Shown one piece after another: positions 53,001 to 61,285 of a stretch of 64,000 nucleotides of DNA. The stretch comes from Siderastrea radians (taxonomy: Eukaryota > Cnidaria > Anthozoa > Scleractinia > Rhizangiidae). The stretch's first letter is position 1. Each line of letters starts with the position of its first letter. The stretch lies in assembly GCA_964017195.1 (NCBI GenBank), contig OZ024892.1, positions 9,207,366 to 9,271,365 on the forward strand. Direction: 5' to 3'. The notes beneath the pieces were generated by a model that saw nothing but the letters and a program-made list of their open reading frames with translations, was not told where the DNA came from and did no database searches. The translations under genes were made by a program, and so were the position numbers.

Positions 53001-54965
53001 TTTTTTGGACATAGACTTAAGAGTCTAAGCAGCTTGGACAAAACTCCACATTTTTTCCAGACAAAATCTTTACTTTCCATACTTTTTCCAGGTCTGGAAA
53101 ATTTGTTTTGAAATTTTCATCATTTTCTGTACCTTTTGAGATTCTGTACAAACTATAGGTATTTACTGGCTGTTTGGATAGGGTCTAAAGGAAAACATTA
53201 TTCTCAAAGATAAACGAACCAAGGTCAAGGCACTATGGCCAAAAGTCAAACATGTTCTCATTTGGCTCCAGACATATTTGACTCTGGCCCTGTCTTATTT
53301 AGTTCAACAGAAGTGCTATTGTGAGACCAGTAGAAACCTATTTTCTTTGAACAATGTTGTGCACTAATAGTAATTTACTACACTGGCTATCTTGAACTCC
53401 AATTTCTTGAAAAAATTTTTCTTCTTTAGTTTAAAAATAACAGAATTCTACAGTTCATATGAATGCACTTACCCCATTTTGCTTGCTCCTATCATTTCAG
53501 GGACAGAATTGCCAACAAATCCTTCATATACCTTTCCAAGAGCCTTGAAGTTTGCAGGCATGTCCAGCTTGGCAAATGCAGCTTCAAAAAGCCATGCTCC
53601 AAACAAGTGAAGCACACTATCCCCTGATGGCCTTTCACTGTCTGATGCTGCAGACCTCGGAAACAGCAATGACGCTGAAGGTATGCTTGTCAGCTCTGTG
53701 TGAAAAGGATCTAACTGTGGGATTCCAGTTGATGAAATGCCACTACTGTGCCTGGATGGAACAGTTTGCGATCTTGTTACTAGTCCTGTCAAATCATTCA
53801 ATCCCAAAGCTATACCAATGCTGACAGCTTTCTGATCACGCTTTTTGGTGGCTGGAGGGCTGGAACATTTTGATGGTGCTGCGATTGGTATATGTTTCAC
53901 TGGTTCATCCACTGTGGCAGTAATGCCCAGGAATGCATTTACAAGGACTGCAATGCCTTTCATTGCTTGCAAGAAATTCTGTGGAAGCTTTTTCAAGCAG
54001 GGATGGGCCTCAGGTGCAATCACTTCTTCACTTGCCAATGCAAACTCTTTGAATTGTGGGGTATCACTGATGATCTCCTTCTTGCATAGGTCGACAGGAT
54101 TTCCAATGATATGAAGAATCCTGAACCAACACTGGATAAGACACTCGTTGGCTAAATTTGCTGGCAGCTGAACATCACTCTTCCTGGTAGGTACTAGAGG
54201 GAGAGGAAAGCTGGGGCCATGCATATATTGTATCACTCTCTTGGTGAGTGAAAGGGAAGTTCTACTCCAATAGTCAACCATGGCATTGTGATGCCGCCAT
54301 GACATACAAAGTTCGTGTAAAGTTTTCCACATCGAGGGAGCAGGAAAGTGATAATAACTGGCATACAACCACACTTCAAGCAAGACGCCGATCATTTTCT
54401 CGCACAAATGTTCTGCAAGGCCCCCCAACATGTGCGGTGGTGAAAGAAGCATGTCATTAATAATCATCAAGAATTTTAGCAATGCCTCCCATGTCAGTGG
54501 CGACATTTTTGCCTCCACTGCCGTAGCTTGAATTGTTTGCAACACTTTGATACACAACGAGGCTTGTAAGGCTAAATTGCCTTCCTCCCTTCGCACAAAA
54601 AGGTTACGAAAGTGTTGGAAAATTTCTTTGGCGTATTTCTCTGGGGATTTTAGCAGGGGTTCAGGAGTTCCCTTCTTGGGATTTGCCAAGATAGTCAGCC
54701 AGTCCAGATAAATGTTCACACAGCCTTTTACAATTTCGCCATCGCTTTCCGTCATTTGGAGAGTTAAGCCATAACAGAGAACTTCCATGACCCAGTCCAC
54801 CTCTCTTTCGGAATGTAGCGACTCTTGCGTCCCCGAGTTGATGAGTGTTTTGACCACTGTGTGAGCAACATCTCTTCCCACGGGAGGAGGAAAATTGTGC
54901 AGAACGCTTCTGTTATTACGATCACGTTGCAGCGTGTGTCGCAGAGAAACCCACTCAGAATACAT
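26073..54965 (-). CDS. RALGAPB: Ral GTPase-activating protein subunit beta, complete, 23 coding exons
   Basis: Non-catalytic partner of RALGAPA1/2. The complex turns off the small GTPases RalA and RalB (family knowledge). Coding exons in transcript order: 54965-53473, 52907-52739, 51453-51311, 50601-50504, 50049-49891, 49587-49363, 44360-44202, 42648-42482, 40823-40752, 39560-39521, 38683-38604, 37848-37750, 36196-36112, 35274-35183, 34459-34332, 32474-32390, 31840-31749, 31665-31593, 30492-30316, 28614-28021, 27533-27259, 26739-26623, 26190-26073. They total 4740 nt, 1579 residues plus TAG, with consistent phases and GT/AG sites. Landmarks shared with human (about 1494 residues): MYSEW start, [91 protein letters not shown], and YSPPQV near the end. 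The C-terminal part from about residue 1130 is the Rap/Ran-GAP-like domain. The exon at 28021-28614 adds a long serine-rich, basic insert. Exon 39521-39560 is only 40 nt. Confidence 0.96.
26400..26480. repeat. Three-copy fragment of the GCGCGGGAAAAC minisatellite
   Basis: Three degenerate copies of GGTGCCAAGCGCGGGAAAAC lie in the last RALGAPB intron, in reverse orientation to the array at 1262-1670. Confidence 0.75.
26788..26995. mobile_element. MITE family 2, best copy
   Basis: The ends ACCCTTTAAGCCCCAGTATC and GACATTATTGGGGCTTAAAA are inverted. The interior reads ATCTTTAGTGATCATTTTC. Three further copies of this family are in the window (14813, 40510, 41480). Confidence 0.8.
28689..29726. 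mobile_element. piggyBac-like non-autonomous element, 1038 bp, TTAA flanks
   Basis: The ends AGAGCCAGTGTCACCCAAAG and CTTTGGGTAACACTGGCTCT are inverted, and TTAA flanks both sides (28685-28688 and 29727-29730). Inside, a direct repeat of roughly 130 bp (GTGGCTATTCTGGTTTTGCG at 29260 and GTGGCTGCTCTGGTTTTACG at 29456) is visible. No transposase frame was found. Confidence 0.85.
29824..30213. mobile_element. Second element with AGGGAACTTAAG ends, 390 bp
   Basis: AGGGAACTTAAG and CTTAAGTTCCCT termini are flanked by ATT on both sides, as in the element at 9841-10369. The interior differs. It lies about 100 bp from the RALGAPB exon at 30316-30492. Confidence 0.75.
33160..33626. mobile_element. 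Element rich in GAAATTAACGCG repeats, with inverted ends
   Basis: The ends CTTATTATAGGAAATTAACG and CGTTAATTTCCTATAATAAG are inverted. GAAATTAACGC is repeated many times inside, in both orientations. Related GCGTTAATTTCC copies lie at 7950-8060 in ABCC10. Confidence 0.8.
35560..35875 (+). mobile_element. Probable LINE 3' end
   Basis: An AT-rich, non-coding stretch ends in GGTGTCCCCGATTAGTAGGC, then AGACAAGGCACATTAATAAA and a GTTCA tandem tail. This is the look of a 5'-truncated non-LTR retrotransposon 3' UTR. No reverse transcriptase frame is present. Confidence 0.5.
36343..36953. repeat. 28 bp minisatellite array (GTACAGCCGGTGAAGAGCGC unit)
   Basis: About 20 units of period 28 have core CGTACAGCCGGTGAAGAGCG followed by CA(G/T)GAAAA. 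Since 28 is not divisible by three, each frame cycles through the same 28-residue pattern. The frames of up to 270 codons on the minus strand are therefore artefacts. The array is interrupted on its right by an insertion at 36954. Confidence 0.9.
36954..37484. mobile_element. Element of 531 bp inserted in the minisatellite
   Basis: Perfect 20 bp inverted ends TAGGCTTGGATAAATTCTGC sit at both sides. The flanks GCAGCTGG and GCAGCCGG fit a slightly diverged 8 bp target duplication. Multiple CGAGCAGAATAAGCG repeats lie subterminally. There is no coding capacity. Confidence 0.85.
37485..37690. repeat. 29 bp minisatellite array (GGTGGCCAAGCGCGGGAAAA unit)
   Basis: Six to seven copies with period 29 (GCGGG at 37502, 37531, 37560, 37589). 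They continue the array at 36343-36953 on the other side of the inserted element, with a changed unit. This lies 60 bp from the RALGAPB exon at 37750-37848. Confidence 0.9.
38036..38540. repeat. Tandem repeat, unit 105-106 bp, about 4.5 copies
   Basis: GTGACCATTCAAATGAAAGC recurs at 38142, 38247, 38353 and 38459. Each unit carries CAGTACTTTCCTGTGGTGCT and GTGGATGAAATCCTAAA. It is intronic, between RALGAPB exons at 37750 and 38604. Confidence 0.9.
38845..38880. repeat. (TTTA)n microsatellite
   Basis: About eight TTTA units in an intron. Confidence 0.85.
39596..39863. mobile_element. Palindromic MITE, about 268 bp, with GC-rich core
   Basis: Near-complete inverted symmetry: AGACTACGGGCAGTCTCTC at the left mirrors GAGACTGCTCGTAGTCT at the right, and GTGTCGAGCCCGCTAGTGTA mirrors TACACTAGCGGGCTCGACAC in the centre. 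It lies 36 bp upstream of the 40 nt microexon (39521-39560). Confidence 0.9.
40510..40745. mobile_element. MITE family 2, third copy
   Basis: It contains the family sequence in inverted form (CAAGTGACAAGAATAAAGGA, then ATTCTCGTTACTAGTTCCAT). Its end lies within 7 bp of the donor of the exon 40752-40823. Confidence 0.6.
41480..41685. mobile_element. MITE family 2, fourth copy
   Basis: GGCTTAAAAGGAGGAGCATC at the left, AAATTCTCCCAACTAGTACC inside and TTGATATTGGGGCACAAATA at the right match the family at 26788. Confidence 0.7.
41683..41855. mobile_element. Short palindromic MITE
   Basis: GGCCATTTCCGAGTTGTCTT is mirrored by AAGACAACTCGGAAATGGCC, with ACTCATTTTCATACGAATGG in the centre. It directly abuts or slightly overlaps the end of the preceding MITE copy. 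Confidence 0.85.
42820..43440. mobile_element. Possible DNA transposon remnant
   Basis: The ends AACCCATTCACTC and GAGTCAATGGGTT are inverted with one mismatch. The interior has no coding similarity. Confidence 0.5.
44029..44160. repeat. Foldback sequence next to a RALGAPB exon
   Basis: CCAACAAATTTTCATGTTGC and GCAACACAAAAATTTGTTGA are inverted around AAAAGTAGAAATGGCGTCTA. A further GCAACACAACATTTGTTGCG follows. It lies within 45 bp of the donor at 44201. Confidence 0.7.
44395..44530 (+). mobile_element. 5'-truncated SINE that seeds the satellite
   Basis: It contains GTTTCTCTCCACCCAGGTGT, TATAAATGG and GATGGACTAGCATCCCATCC in the same order as the SINE at 11050-11290, but the tRNA-like head is absent. 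Its tail runs without a break into the first satellite unit. Confidence 0.8.
44502..46977 (+). repeat. 66 bp satellite, main block of about 37 units
   Basis: The unit starts CTGTGATGGACTAGCATCCC, continues ATCCAGGGGGAGTAGTAATA and CTCCTAGTCACTTTATGCTG, and ends GGTATC. Because 66 is 22 codons, both strands stay open for long stretches (up to 191 codons), which is not evidence of coding. Variant units recur in order: 44795-45050 and 45855-46110 share CATACAGGG, CTCGTCAC, GGTTATCC, CGTCCAGGA and GATAAAATAG. Positions 45180 and 45511 share CCAGTGGGAAGTAGTAACAC. Block duplication is therefore visible. Confidence 0.95.
46987..48285. mobile_element. MULE-like element, 1299 bp, arms about 500 bp, 9 bp TSD
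   Basis: Inserted in the satellite. The ends CATCCTCGGAGACCCAGGGG and its complement are flanked by GGGAGAGTA on both sides (46978-46986 and 48286-48294). Inverted arms run to about 47490 and from about 47750. They hold an internal short palindrome GATTGGCCAGAAAAA / TTTTTCTGGCCAATC. A 9 bp duplication and long arms are typical of Mutator-like elements. No transposase is present. Confidence 0.9.
47487..47532. repeat. Perfect 46 bp palindrome
   Basis: CATGTCACGTACTAGAGAG followed by AACTAGTT and its complement, with no spacer. It sits at the inner edge of the MULE-like element's left arm. Confidence 0.95.
48295..48756 (+). repeat. 66 bp satellite, second block
   Basis: About seven units continue the array after the 1299 bp insertion, in the same orientation and register. 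Confidence 0.95.
48757..49158. mobile_element. Second long-TIR element in the satellite, 402 bp, 9 bp TSD
   Basis: The ends TAGGCTCAGTCTCC and GGAGACTGAGCCTA, with arms near 85 bp (AGTGTCTCGATGCGCCCG shared), are flanked by ATCCAGGGG on both sides (48748-48756 and 49159-49167). The centre is AT-rich and non-coding. Confidence 0.9.
49159..49245 (+). repeat. 66 bp satellite, last units
   Basis: One complete and one partial unit end the array. Normal intron sequence follows, about 120 bp before the RALGAPB exon at 49363-49587. Confidence 0.9.
50096..50460. repeat. GGTT/GGTG/GGGT tetranucleotide array
   Basis: About 365 bp of degenerate (GGTT)n and (GGTG)n, all G/T on the plus strand, begin about 46 bp before the exon 49891-50049 on the transcript. 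The transcript would read C/A. Proline/threonine frames on the minus strand are artefacts. Confidence 0.9.
51530..52530. repeat. CCCACTTCCCATATCCCACTT minisatellite, about 1 kb
   Basis: Degenerate tandem units (CCACTTCC, CATATC, TTTCTAAATC) fill the intron between exons 51311-51453 and 52739-52907. The transcript strand is a G/A-rich purine tract. There is no coding value. Confidence 0.9.
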
Positions 54966-55140
54966 GACAAGGCAACTGGAAGAGAAGTGAAGAAACGTAA
55001 CCTAATTATCGTTAGGAACTTGGCAATCTCTGATTTTGCGAATCCGATCCAGTACAGTATTTTAAAACTGTCTTTCGCCACTACCGAGAAAGACATGGAA
55101 AGAAACGAAATTCTTTAGTAATTTTCAGTTGGGCACTTAC

Positions 55141-55245
55141 CATTCACGGCTAATGTTCTTCAGCTAAAATCTAGAGAGCTGTTTTTGCGGCAAAACAAGA
55201 AGCCGAGCCACGAATATAACATCCTCAACGACAACGCCATTTTAT
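55141..55245 (-). promoter_or_regulatory. RALGAPB: 5' UTR exon and promoter region of RALGAPB
   Basis: On the minus strand a non-coding exon ends with GCCGTGAATG and a GTAAGT donor (at 55140). It splices to an acceptor (TTCCAG) about 10 bases upstream of the ATG at 54965. Near its start is AAAATGGCGTT (55233-55243), a YY1-like motif. The transcript start is not defined by the sequence. Confidence 0.6.
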
Positions 55246-55686
55246 TTCTTTGAGGGAGTTTCCGCTGAACTACATGATCCTGGACACCCGCAAAGCAAAT
55301 GTCACACAATGAATCACTTCAAAAAAAAATTGTAAAACAAAATAAACAAATATAGACCAGCAATTCAGATGAAGTGTCAATACTTCGTAGTTCACAGGCA
55401 AAAAATCTGCATTTTTATTTCAAAAAATAGTTGAAAGAAAGATAACTTCGCTTTCTTGACGGGTTCCACGAATTTTGTAGCGTGACATATTCAACAGTGC
55501 GTGACCAACTCCCGATTACTTTTATTTTTATCTTTTTGAGCTTTACATGAACTTTTAAACCTGGATCTCAATTTATTCGGCTTTCAAAAAGCTAATTCAT
55601 GCAAAGGGTTTTAAGAACACTTTACACTATAAATTGTCCTTACGGAAGAAAGAAAGGGTTACTATTTTTAAGCGATTTTCATTAAT

Positions 55687-56150
55687 GTAAAAGACATCAG
55701 CGATAAACTATAATCGCTGATGTCTTTTACAATTTGCACGAGCAAATTGTTACAATTATTTGCACGAGCAATACCGAGGACGGGCACAGGGCTTACCATC
55801 CTCTGTTTGTGTGGTCTGCTGTGCATTGATAATGCTGTATCGGTTTATCAAACTTTCAAAACTGAAGCCGGGCGAAATTTAGGGCCTTTAAAACTGAAAA
55901 TCGCTGCCATGTTTTTTGGCTTTGTTTTTTTTAAAACACCACTTTCGTGAGCGACTAAAATCGCCAAGGTAAACACAGCAAAACAAAGCAAAAACAAAAT
56001 GCAGCAATTTTAAGAGATTCTTTCTTTTTTATTAGTTTTAAAAGCCCTAAATTTCGCCTTTAGTTTTGTTAGTTTGATAAACCGCTACATCCGTTATAAA
56101 TGCACAGCACACCATACAAACAGAGGATGGTAGGCCTGTGGGACGACTTT
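55687..56150. mobile_element. Hairpin and palindromic MITE between RALGAPB and the BK-beta-like gene
   Basis: A perfect 17 bp stem (GTAAAAGACATCAGCGA) spans 55687-55730. Next, arms at about 55765-55900 and 56035-56150 are inverted (CATCCTCTGTTTGTGTGG versus CCATACAAACAGAGGATG; CGAAATTTAGGGC versus GCCCTAAATTTCG). Confidence 0.8.
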
Positions 56151-56349
56151 TTGCACGTTTTGCACTGTATAATATATAGATTTAGCCAAGCCTAAAAGCG
56201 GAGCCTCCCCTCCCCCTTTTTGTTTTTTTTTTGTTTTTTTTGTTTTTTTGTTTTTGTTTTTTTGCTGGCAGTTATTAATTTGTGAAAATACTCCCATTCA
56301 AGTCGTCAAATTTAAAAAAATGAGAAAGAAAAATAAGAGAAAAAAATTC

Positions 56350-57060
56350 CTACCTTCGCTGAGGGCCGAACCTGGGTAGTCGGCGTCTAAAGGCCGTACA
56401 TTAGTCCACTAGGCCATGAGCACACATTGTCATTTCTCAAGTTAATTTTAATACTTATTGCTTTCTTCGTGACAAGCTGCCATCAGCATGAAAATGCTGG
56501 TGTTTTTCCTGTCAGAATGTGTTCGGAACGCCGTAAAAACCATGGTTGTGGACAGAAAAACCAAAAAGCACTACCTCTGCTATATTTGGCGTCGAAACCG
56601 CTGCGAAAAGCTGCGAACTCAAGCGGTGTGCCCACCGAGTTCGAAGAGAGCCGACGAGGCAAATTTGAACTTTTCGCCTAAACTTTATCGCCTAATTTTT
56701 TTCGCCTAAATTGAACTTTTCCCCTTCCACCAAACAGACAACTGAGTATTCTTTTGAACTTTTTTTTTTCATTAACAAATTTGTTTTTTAATTTTGTTGT
56801 CTTTGCTTGTTTTGCTACAACGCAGGTCAACATGCGAGTTCGCGCCAAAACCACAAGGGATTCAGCACAGGATTATATCCAGTGTATGAAGTGTATTGGT
56901 GACCCTGTGGTGCGGACGGACGGACGTAACAGACGGACAGTCACGTGACTATTACGTCGCTGCCAAAATTTCTTGGCGTGATAGGAGAGTTACCAAATTT
57001 CCTTAGCAATGGAGCTCCGCTGACGCGCTAACGCGCTGGCTCCGCTAAAAATTGTCGTGC
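56350..57060 (-). mobile_element. tRNA-headed repeat of about 0.7 kb, copy 2
   Basis: Inverted relative to 12640-13365. The minus strand has TGGCCTAGTGG (complement of 56407-56417) and CCCAGGTTCGGCC (complement of 56364-56376). The middle and far end (TTCAGCACAGGATTATATCC, GCTCCGCTGACGCGC) match the first copy. Confidence 0.75.
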
Positions 57061-57532
57061 TCTGATCCAATCTGAAAGCAGAAATGGTTGCTTGAATTGA
57101 TAAAGAGCAAGGTAGTACAATATGAGACGTTTCCTATAGCAAACTCTTTGATGTACTTTTCTTTTAATCATTTCTCCATTCCATTGTTTAAGTTGGCCTA
57201 TATTAATTAAAAAAACCTCTTTTCAGTCAACAATTGGCTTATTCTGACAGCACTTTCCAAATAGAAAATGAATATTTATAACGATTTTATTTGGCGCTTG
57301 TAAGTCAGGAAGATTAACAACAACAATCGTCAGGTTTTCACGGCACCTGCTGCGACAGAACACGCATAACTCAATGGATCGTGGTCGAGTGAAAGACATC
57401 TACATTTAAAGTTAACAGTCGGCGGTGAAACGATCATAAAGCCATGCCATGCCAAATTGAATTCAAACAGCTTGCTGGCTATGTCGGCGACGTACATCTA
57501 TCCCTCGACTTAACGGCTTGTCATAAGGTCCA

Positions 57533-60034
57533 ATGAAAATACGGAAAGTTTACGAGGAACTCTTGAAACAGGAAAAACGAACGATACTTAGGTTGAAGTG
57601 CTTATCGGGTGCGACAGCTTTCATTTTCTTCGCTTTGTTTCTCTGGGCATTTCTTGGTCTGAACGTCGTTCGCAAAGTAGCCAAAGGCTTCAAATTCGAG
57701 AGAGGGAATTGCGTTGTGGAAAATTCAACCATTACAGGTCAAAATGTGAGCTGTGAATGCGGGATGCACGCTTGTGTCAGTGGCTATCCTTGCTTAAAAG
57801 TGTGGGTAAGAATAACGGACAGGGCAGAGAAAACTGAACCACTCAAGCTTGTTCTTTTGCATAACAATATTTACGATCTGGGATTCCAGGTAAGTCTCGC
57901 TCAGAATATCATTTTGCTTACGTATAAAGGCGCTTCTTAGATGTGCTTTAGGTTGTCAGTTACAAATGGGTATATGCTGGCTTGAATTTTACGTAATTTA
58001 AGGCAACACTTCACTTCGTTACATCCCGGTGGGATTTTAAAATATTTTTCGCTAAGGGCATCAGTTATAGTAAGATGGCAACAAAGCGTTAGGTTAAACA
58101 ATAGGATATTTATTAATCATGAGTAGTGTATCCCATACTTCTAGAAATGACTCCTGTTCATAAGAAAAATTATATTCTTGTAGAGCGCAAAACCGAAAAT
58201 AAGTCATGCGAAATATTCAAGATCAGTTTGACTCTGAAATTCAGATGAGGACTGTAACTCCATGCAAATACAATGAATGCCTCGGTTTGTTTACTTCACG
58301 TTCAAAAACAATTTATGCATGTAGAGTATCTTAATAGGCAGGTTGGGTTTTTAAAGAATCAGCTTAGTGACTATTTTGCGAAACTTAATGTTCATTTAAC
58401 CTGACGACCACAATATTGTTGAAATGAATATTATTTTAATTTTTTATACTGTTATCTTTTTTGATGGCCACAAGATTGATACAATGATCATTGCTTTTTT
58501 TCCGGCCGATTCTGGGTTATCACTTCTTTAATTGTAGTTCAGTTACTTCCACCTGTGAAATTGCCTCGAGAAAGGCTATTTAATTGAGGTCGCATACTCC
58601 AAAAGCGTTTTATTTTCGCTTGGGCGTAATTTCGTTATTTTTACGTTCTTGTAAAAATTACACCATCGAAAATTAACGCCCTCTAGATGTAGGGCTGCGT
58701 TACACTTTTGACCAAACTTAAGTGACTAATCGAAGAATCGAAATTACCCACGAAAAGTACGCTGGCCAATTTTCACAAATTTTTGCGAATTCTAAGCATT
58801 TTCACTAATTCTAAGGTCTTGTGTTCAATGGCTCATAATTACACAACTGTTTACAGTACAAGGTCTCAAGCGCGCCTGATAAATCAGTCCTAGCGCAAGA
58901 GGAGGCATTTCAGCAGTCTTTTTTCCTAGAACAATAAGAGACTGGAGCGTTACCAACAAAAATAAGACAAACAGGATGAAAGACGGATTTTAAACGTGCT
59001 CCCAGAGCTCATTTTTATTTTAATTCATCGTTCTTTTTTTATTTTATTTTCAACACGTAAGGGCACCATTTCTGTAAACTTGGAATTTTTCATTATAAGC
59101 GTGATGCACCTGCACCAACTCTCTTTGCAATATCAGATGGGAAGCAACTGCTAAATTTCAATGTAGGTAACAATTATTCACCGAAGTATAGGCGAATAGC
59201 AGATTCTATCCCGAGTTTCAGTAGCCAATCAGAACGCGCGAAACACGCTATCCACTGGTTTGGTATATATTAATATCTGCTATTTACCTCCGGGTAGTGT
59301 TCTGGATTTTGCGTGCCCGTTTTTCCTCGTTTTTCAGAAAGAAAGGAACTATTTGGCGCTGGCCGCGGACTGGTTTAATCCACCACTATATATTCATCTC
59401 CACTTCGGAGCAGGATTTGAACCTGGAACCTCCCGATTTTGAGCCCGGTGCCCTAGCTAACCACTCGCCCACACTTAATACAAACTGAAAGAAACTCTTG
59501 TATAGCCGGGAAATCCTCCACTATCCTCCTCTGACAATGAATGAATTTTTGCATCGTGTTCATTTACACTCTGCAACGTTGCTCGCATCACGCAGTTTAA
59601 CACTAAATTTCTATCTATTTTCATACCAGTGTACATACGGACCGCCCTGCAAGGCTGACGAAAAAGAAAACTTCGAGACTGTGTTGCGGTACCAACGCAC
59701 CAAGGGAGAGAAAGGCTCAGTGTTAGAATGCTACTTCAACCCCACTGCACCTGAAGAAGTTGTACTCGACATTAGCGCACACAAGACAGCGACTTTTCAC
59801 GCGCTTTTCTGGCCTTGCAGTGTGTTTGTAATTGGTGTATGCATGCTGCTAAAGGCGTGGTATTTGGGAAGAACTCAGAGGAAGCAAACAGCTCGGCCGA
59901 ACGACGTTTCTTTTCCAGAGGAATGGGCTTATAATAATAATAATACTTGTCGGAAGATAAAAGGAACCAGTGCAACTGCTGGAGTTTTAAACCATTTTAA
60001 GAGTGGCAACACTTTAAACAAATTCAAATTATGA
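57533..60034 (+). CDS. BK channel beta-subunit-like protein (KCNMB family), two exons
   Basis: Exons 57533-57889 (119 codons) and 59630-60034 join in phase 0 to give 253 residues. Topology fits KCNMB auxiliary subunits, which tune calcium and voltage gating of the BK channel at the plasma membrane. It has a short basic N-terminus, TM1 at about residues 22-46, a cysteine-rich extracellular loop, TM2 at about 174-197 and a cytosolic tail. Loop cysteines are at 60, 74, 76, 81, 87, 120, 126 and 153, and N-glycosylation sequons at 64 (NST) and 71 (NVS). Family-specific matches to remembered human KCNMB4 include YPCLKVWV, CTYGPPCK, ECYFNP and LFWPCSVFVIGV. The first ATG in good context is used. A short uORF starts at 57481. 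The tail is longer than in most vertebrate members. Confidence 0.82.
59330..59472 (-). mobile_element. tRNA-derived SINE in the BK-beta-like intron
   Basis: The minus strand head GGGCGAGTGGTTAGCTAGGG (complement of 59449-59470) is followed by GGTTCAAATCC (B box, complement of 59413-59423). It lies about 160 bp upstream of exon 2. Confidence 0.65.
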
Positions 60035-60204
60035 TAAACTACTGCGCGATCTTTCCAAATAGTGCAATTTCTGTGGGCATTCATGCTTGAAAAAACCGGT
60101 TCTACACGTAGCAGTGAAATCGGATGTGACGAGATCAACGCCTTGATAAAAGAAAAACGCACAGCTATAGAGTGCATTTATGGCAAAAATACATTCAAAA
60201 ATGT

Positions 60205-60573
60205 AATATACCCTTCCACGGTTTTTTCAACTTTTCACATGGACAGTTAGCGAAAATCCGTTGGCACCGCTGCAAAGAGCGCCTTAAATTCAGTAGGGTT
60301 GCCAAGTTTGAGAGTGATAGGATGAATACTAACAAAGACATGGCCCTACAAAGTCGCAAAATTTTATAGACGTTTCTTTGTACCCCTCACCATACAAATG
60401 TCTACAAAATTTCGCGACTTTGCAGAGCTATATCTTCGCTCGTTTCTGACATCACTCTCAAACTCGGCAAGTTTACTAATTTTAAGGCGCTCTTTCTAGC
60501 AGTGTCGATAAATTGTCGCTAGCTTGGCAACGTCAAAAGTTGAAAAAAACCGTGGAAGGGTCTATTTTATAAG
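60205..60573. mobile_element. Palindromic MITE, about 370 bp, in the 3' region of the BK-beta-like gene
   Basis: CCCTTCCACGGTTTTTTCAA is mirrored by TTGAAAAAAACCGTGGAAGG, and CAAAGTCGCAAAATTTTATAG by CTACAAAATTTCGCGACTTTG. Symmetry covers nearly the whole length. Confidence 0.85.
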
Positions 60574-60989
60574 GCAAAAACAATCCGTAGCTATTACGAG
60601 GTTTATCAACGAATACGAAAACCGTAAACACTGTTATTAATTTTAACTCACAACTACAGATAAAATGGCAGATGAATTTTTTGCGAAAAAATTGCCAACT
60701 GGCTGTGTCAACGTCCGTCTATTAACATTTCAAGCGGTTTGAGCTCTCATTCGGTTGGTAACTAAGAAAATTGACATATCAAAATCAAATAACAAGTGTT
60801 CACAGTTTTTTTTATTTGCACAGTAACGAACGTGAATGCGACTCCAATTCCGTGACATTATTGACAATTTCATTTTGGTTTCTGTTTTGCAAACAGGCGT
60901 TGAACATATCGCGCAGGAAAAGTTTCTTGACTGTTCCTAGCAGGTATCTCAAAAGACATGTATAGTTGCATGGATATGATTAAAATGAC

Positions 60990-60995
60990 AATAAA
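60990..60995 (+). terminator. Candidate poly(A) signal for the BK-beta-like gene
   Basis: AATAAA lies about 955 nt after the stop codon. If used, the palindromic MITE at 60205-60573 is in the 3' UTR. Confidence 0.35.
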
Positions 60996-61261
60996 ATAGT
61001 TTTAAAATTGCATTGTTGAATTTTTCCTGCCTTACAATAGCAATCTTCATTTTATTGCCGTTCATTGGCATTTTTTCTTTCCAAGAAAACTAGTAAATAA
61101 CTTGCACCTTTAAAATTAGCCTATCTGCGTATAAATCTTTGTATAAGTAGTTTTAAAAACCATTTTACATGTTTTGCTGTTGATCCATTTTTTGACTCTT
61201 TTGTCTTCGCAAGAAACCTAGTAAATACCTTGCAACACTAAAAAAATTGTTTTTCATCCAC

Positions 61262-61267
61262 TTTATT
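61262..61267 (-). terminator. Poly(A) signal of the S-Me-THD gene
   Basis: TTTATT on the plus strand reads AATAAA on the minus strand, about 20 nt after the TGA at 61286. A very short 3' UTR is implied. Confidence 0.6.
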
Positions 61268-61285
61268 TAGAACAAAGCAAATCAA

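Noticed and set aside
59395..59475. Functional tRNA gene on the minus strand
   Set aside because: The stem pairing is incomplete and the sequence is part of a longer repeat; it is called a SINE instead.
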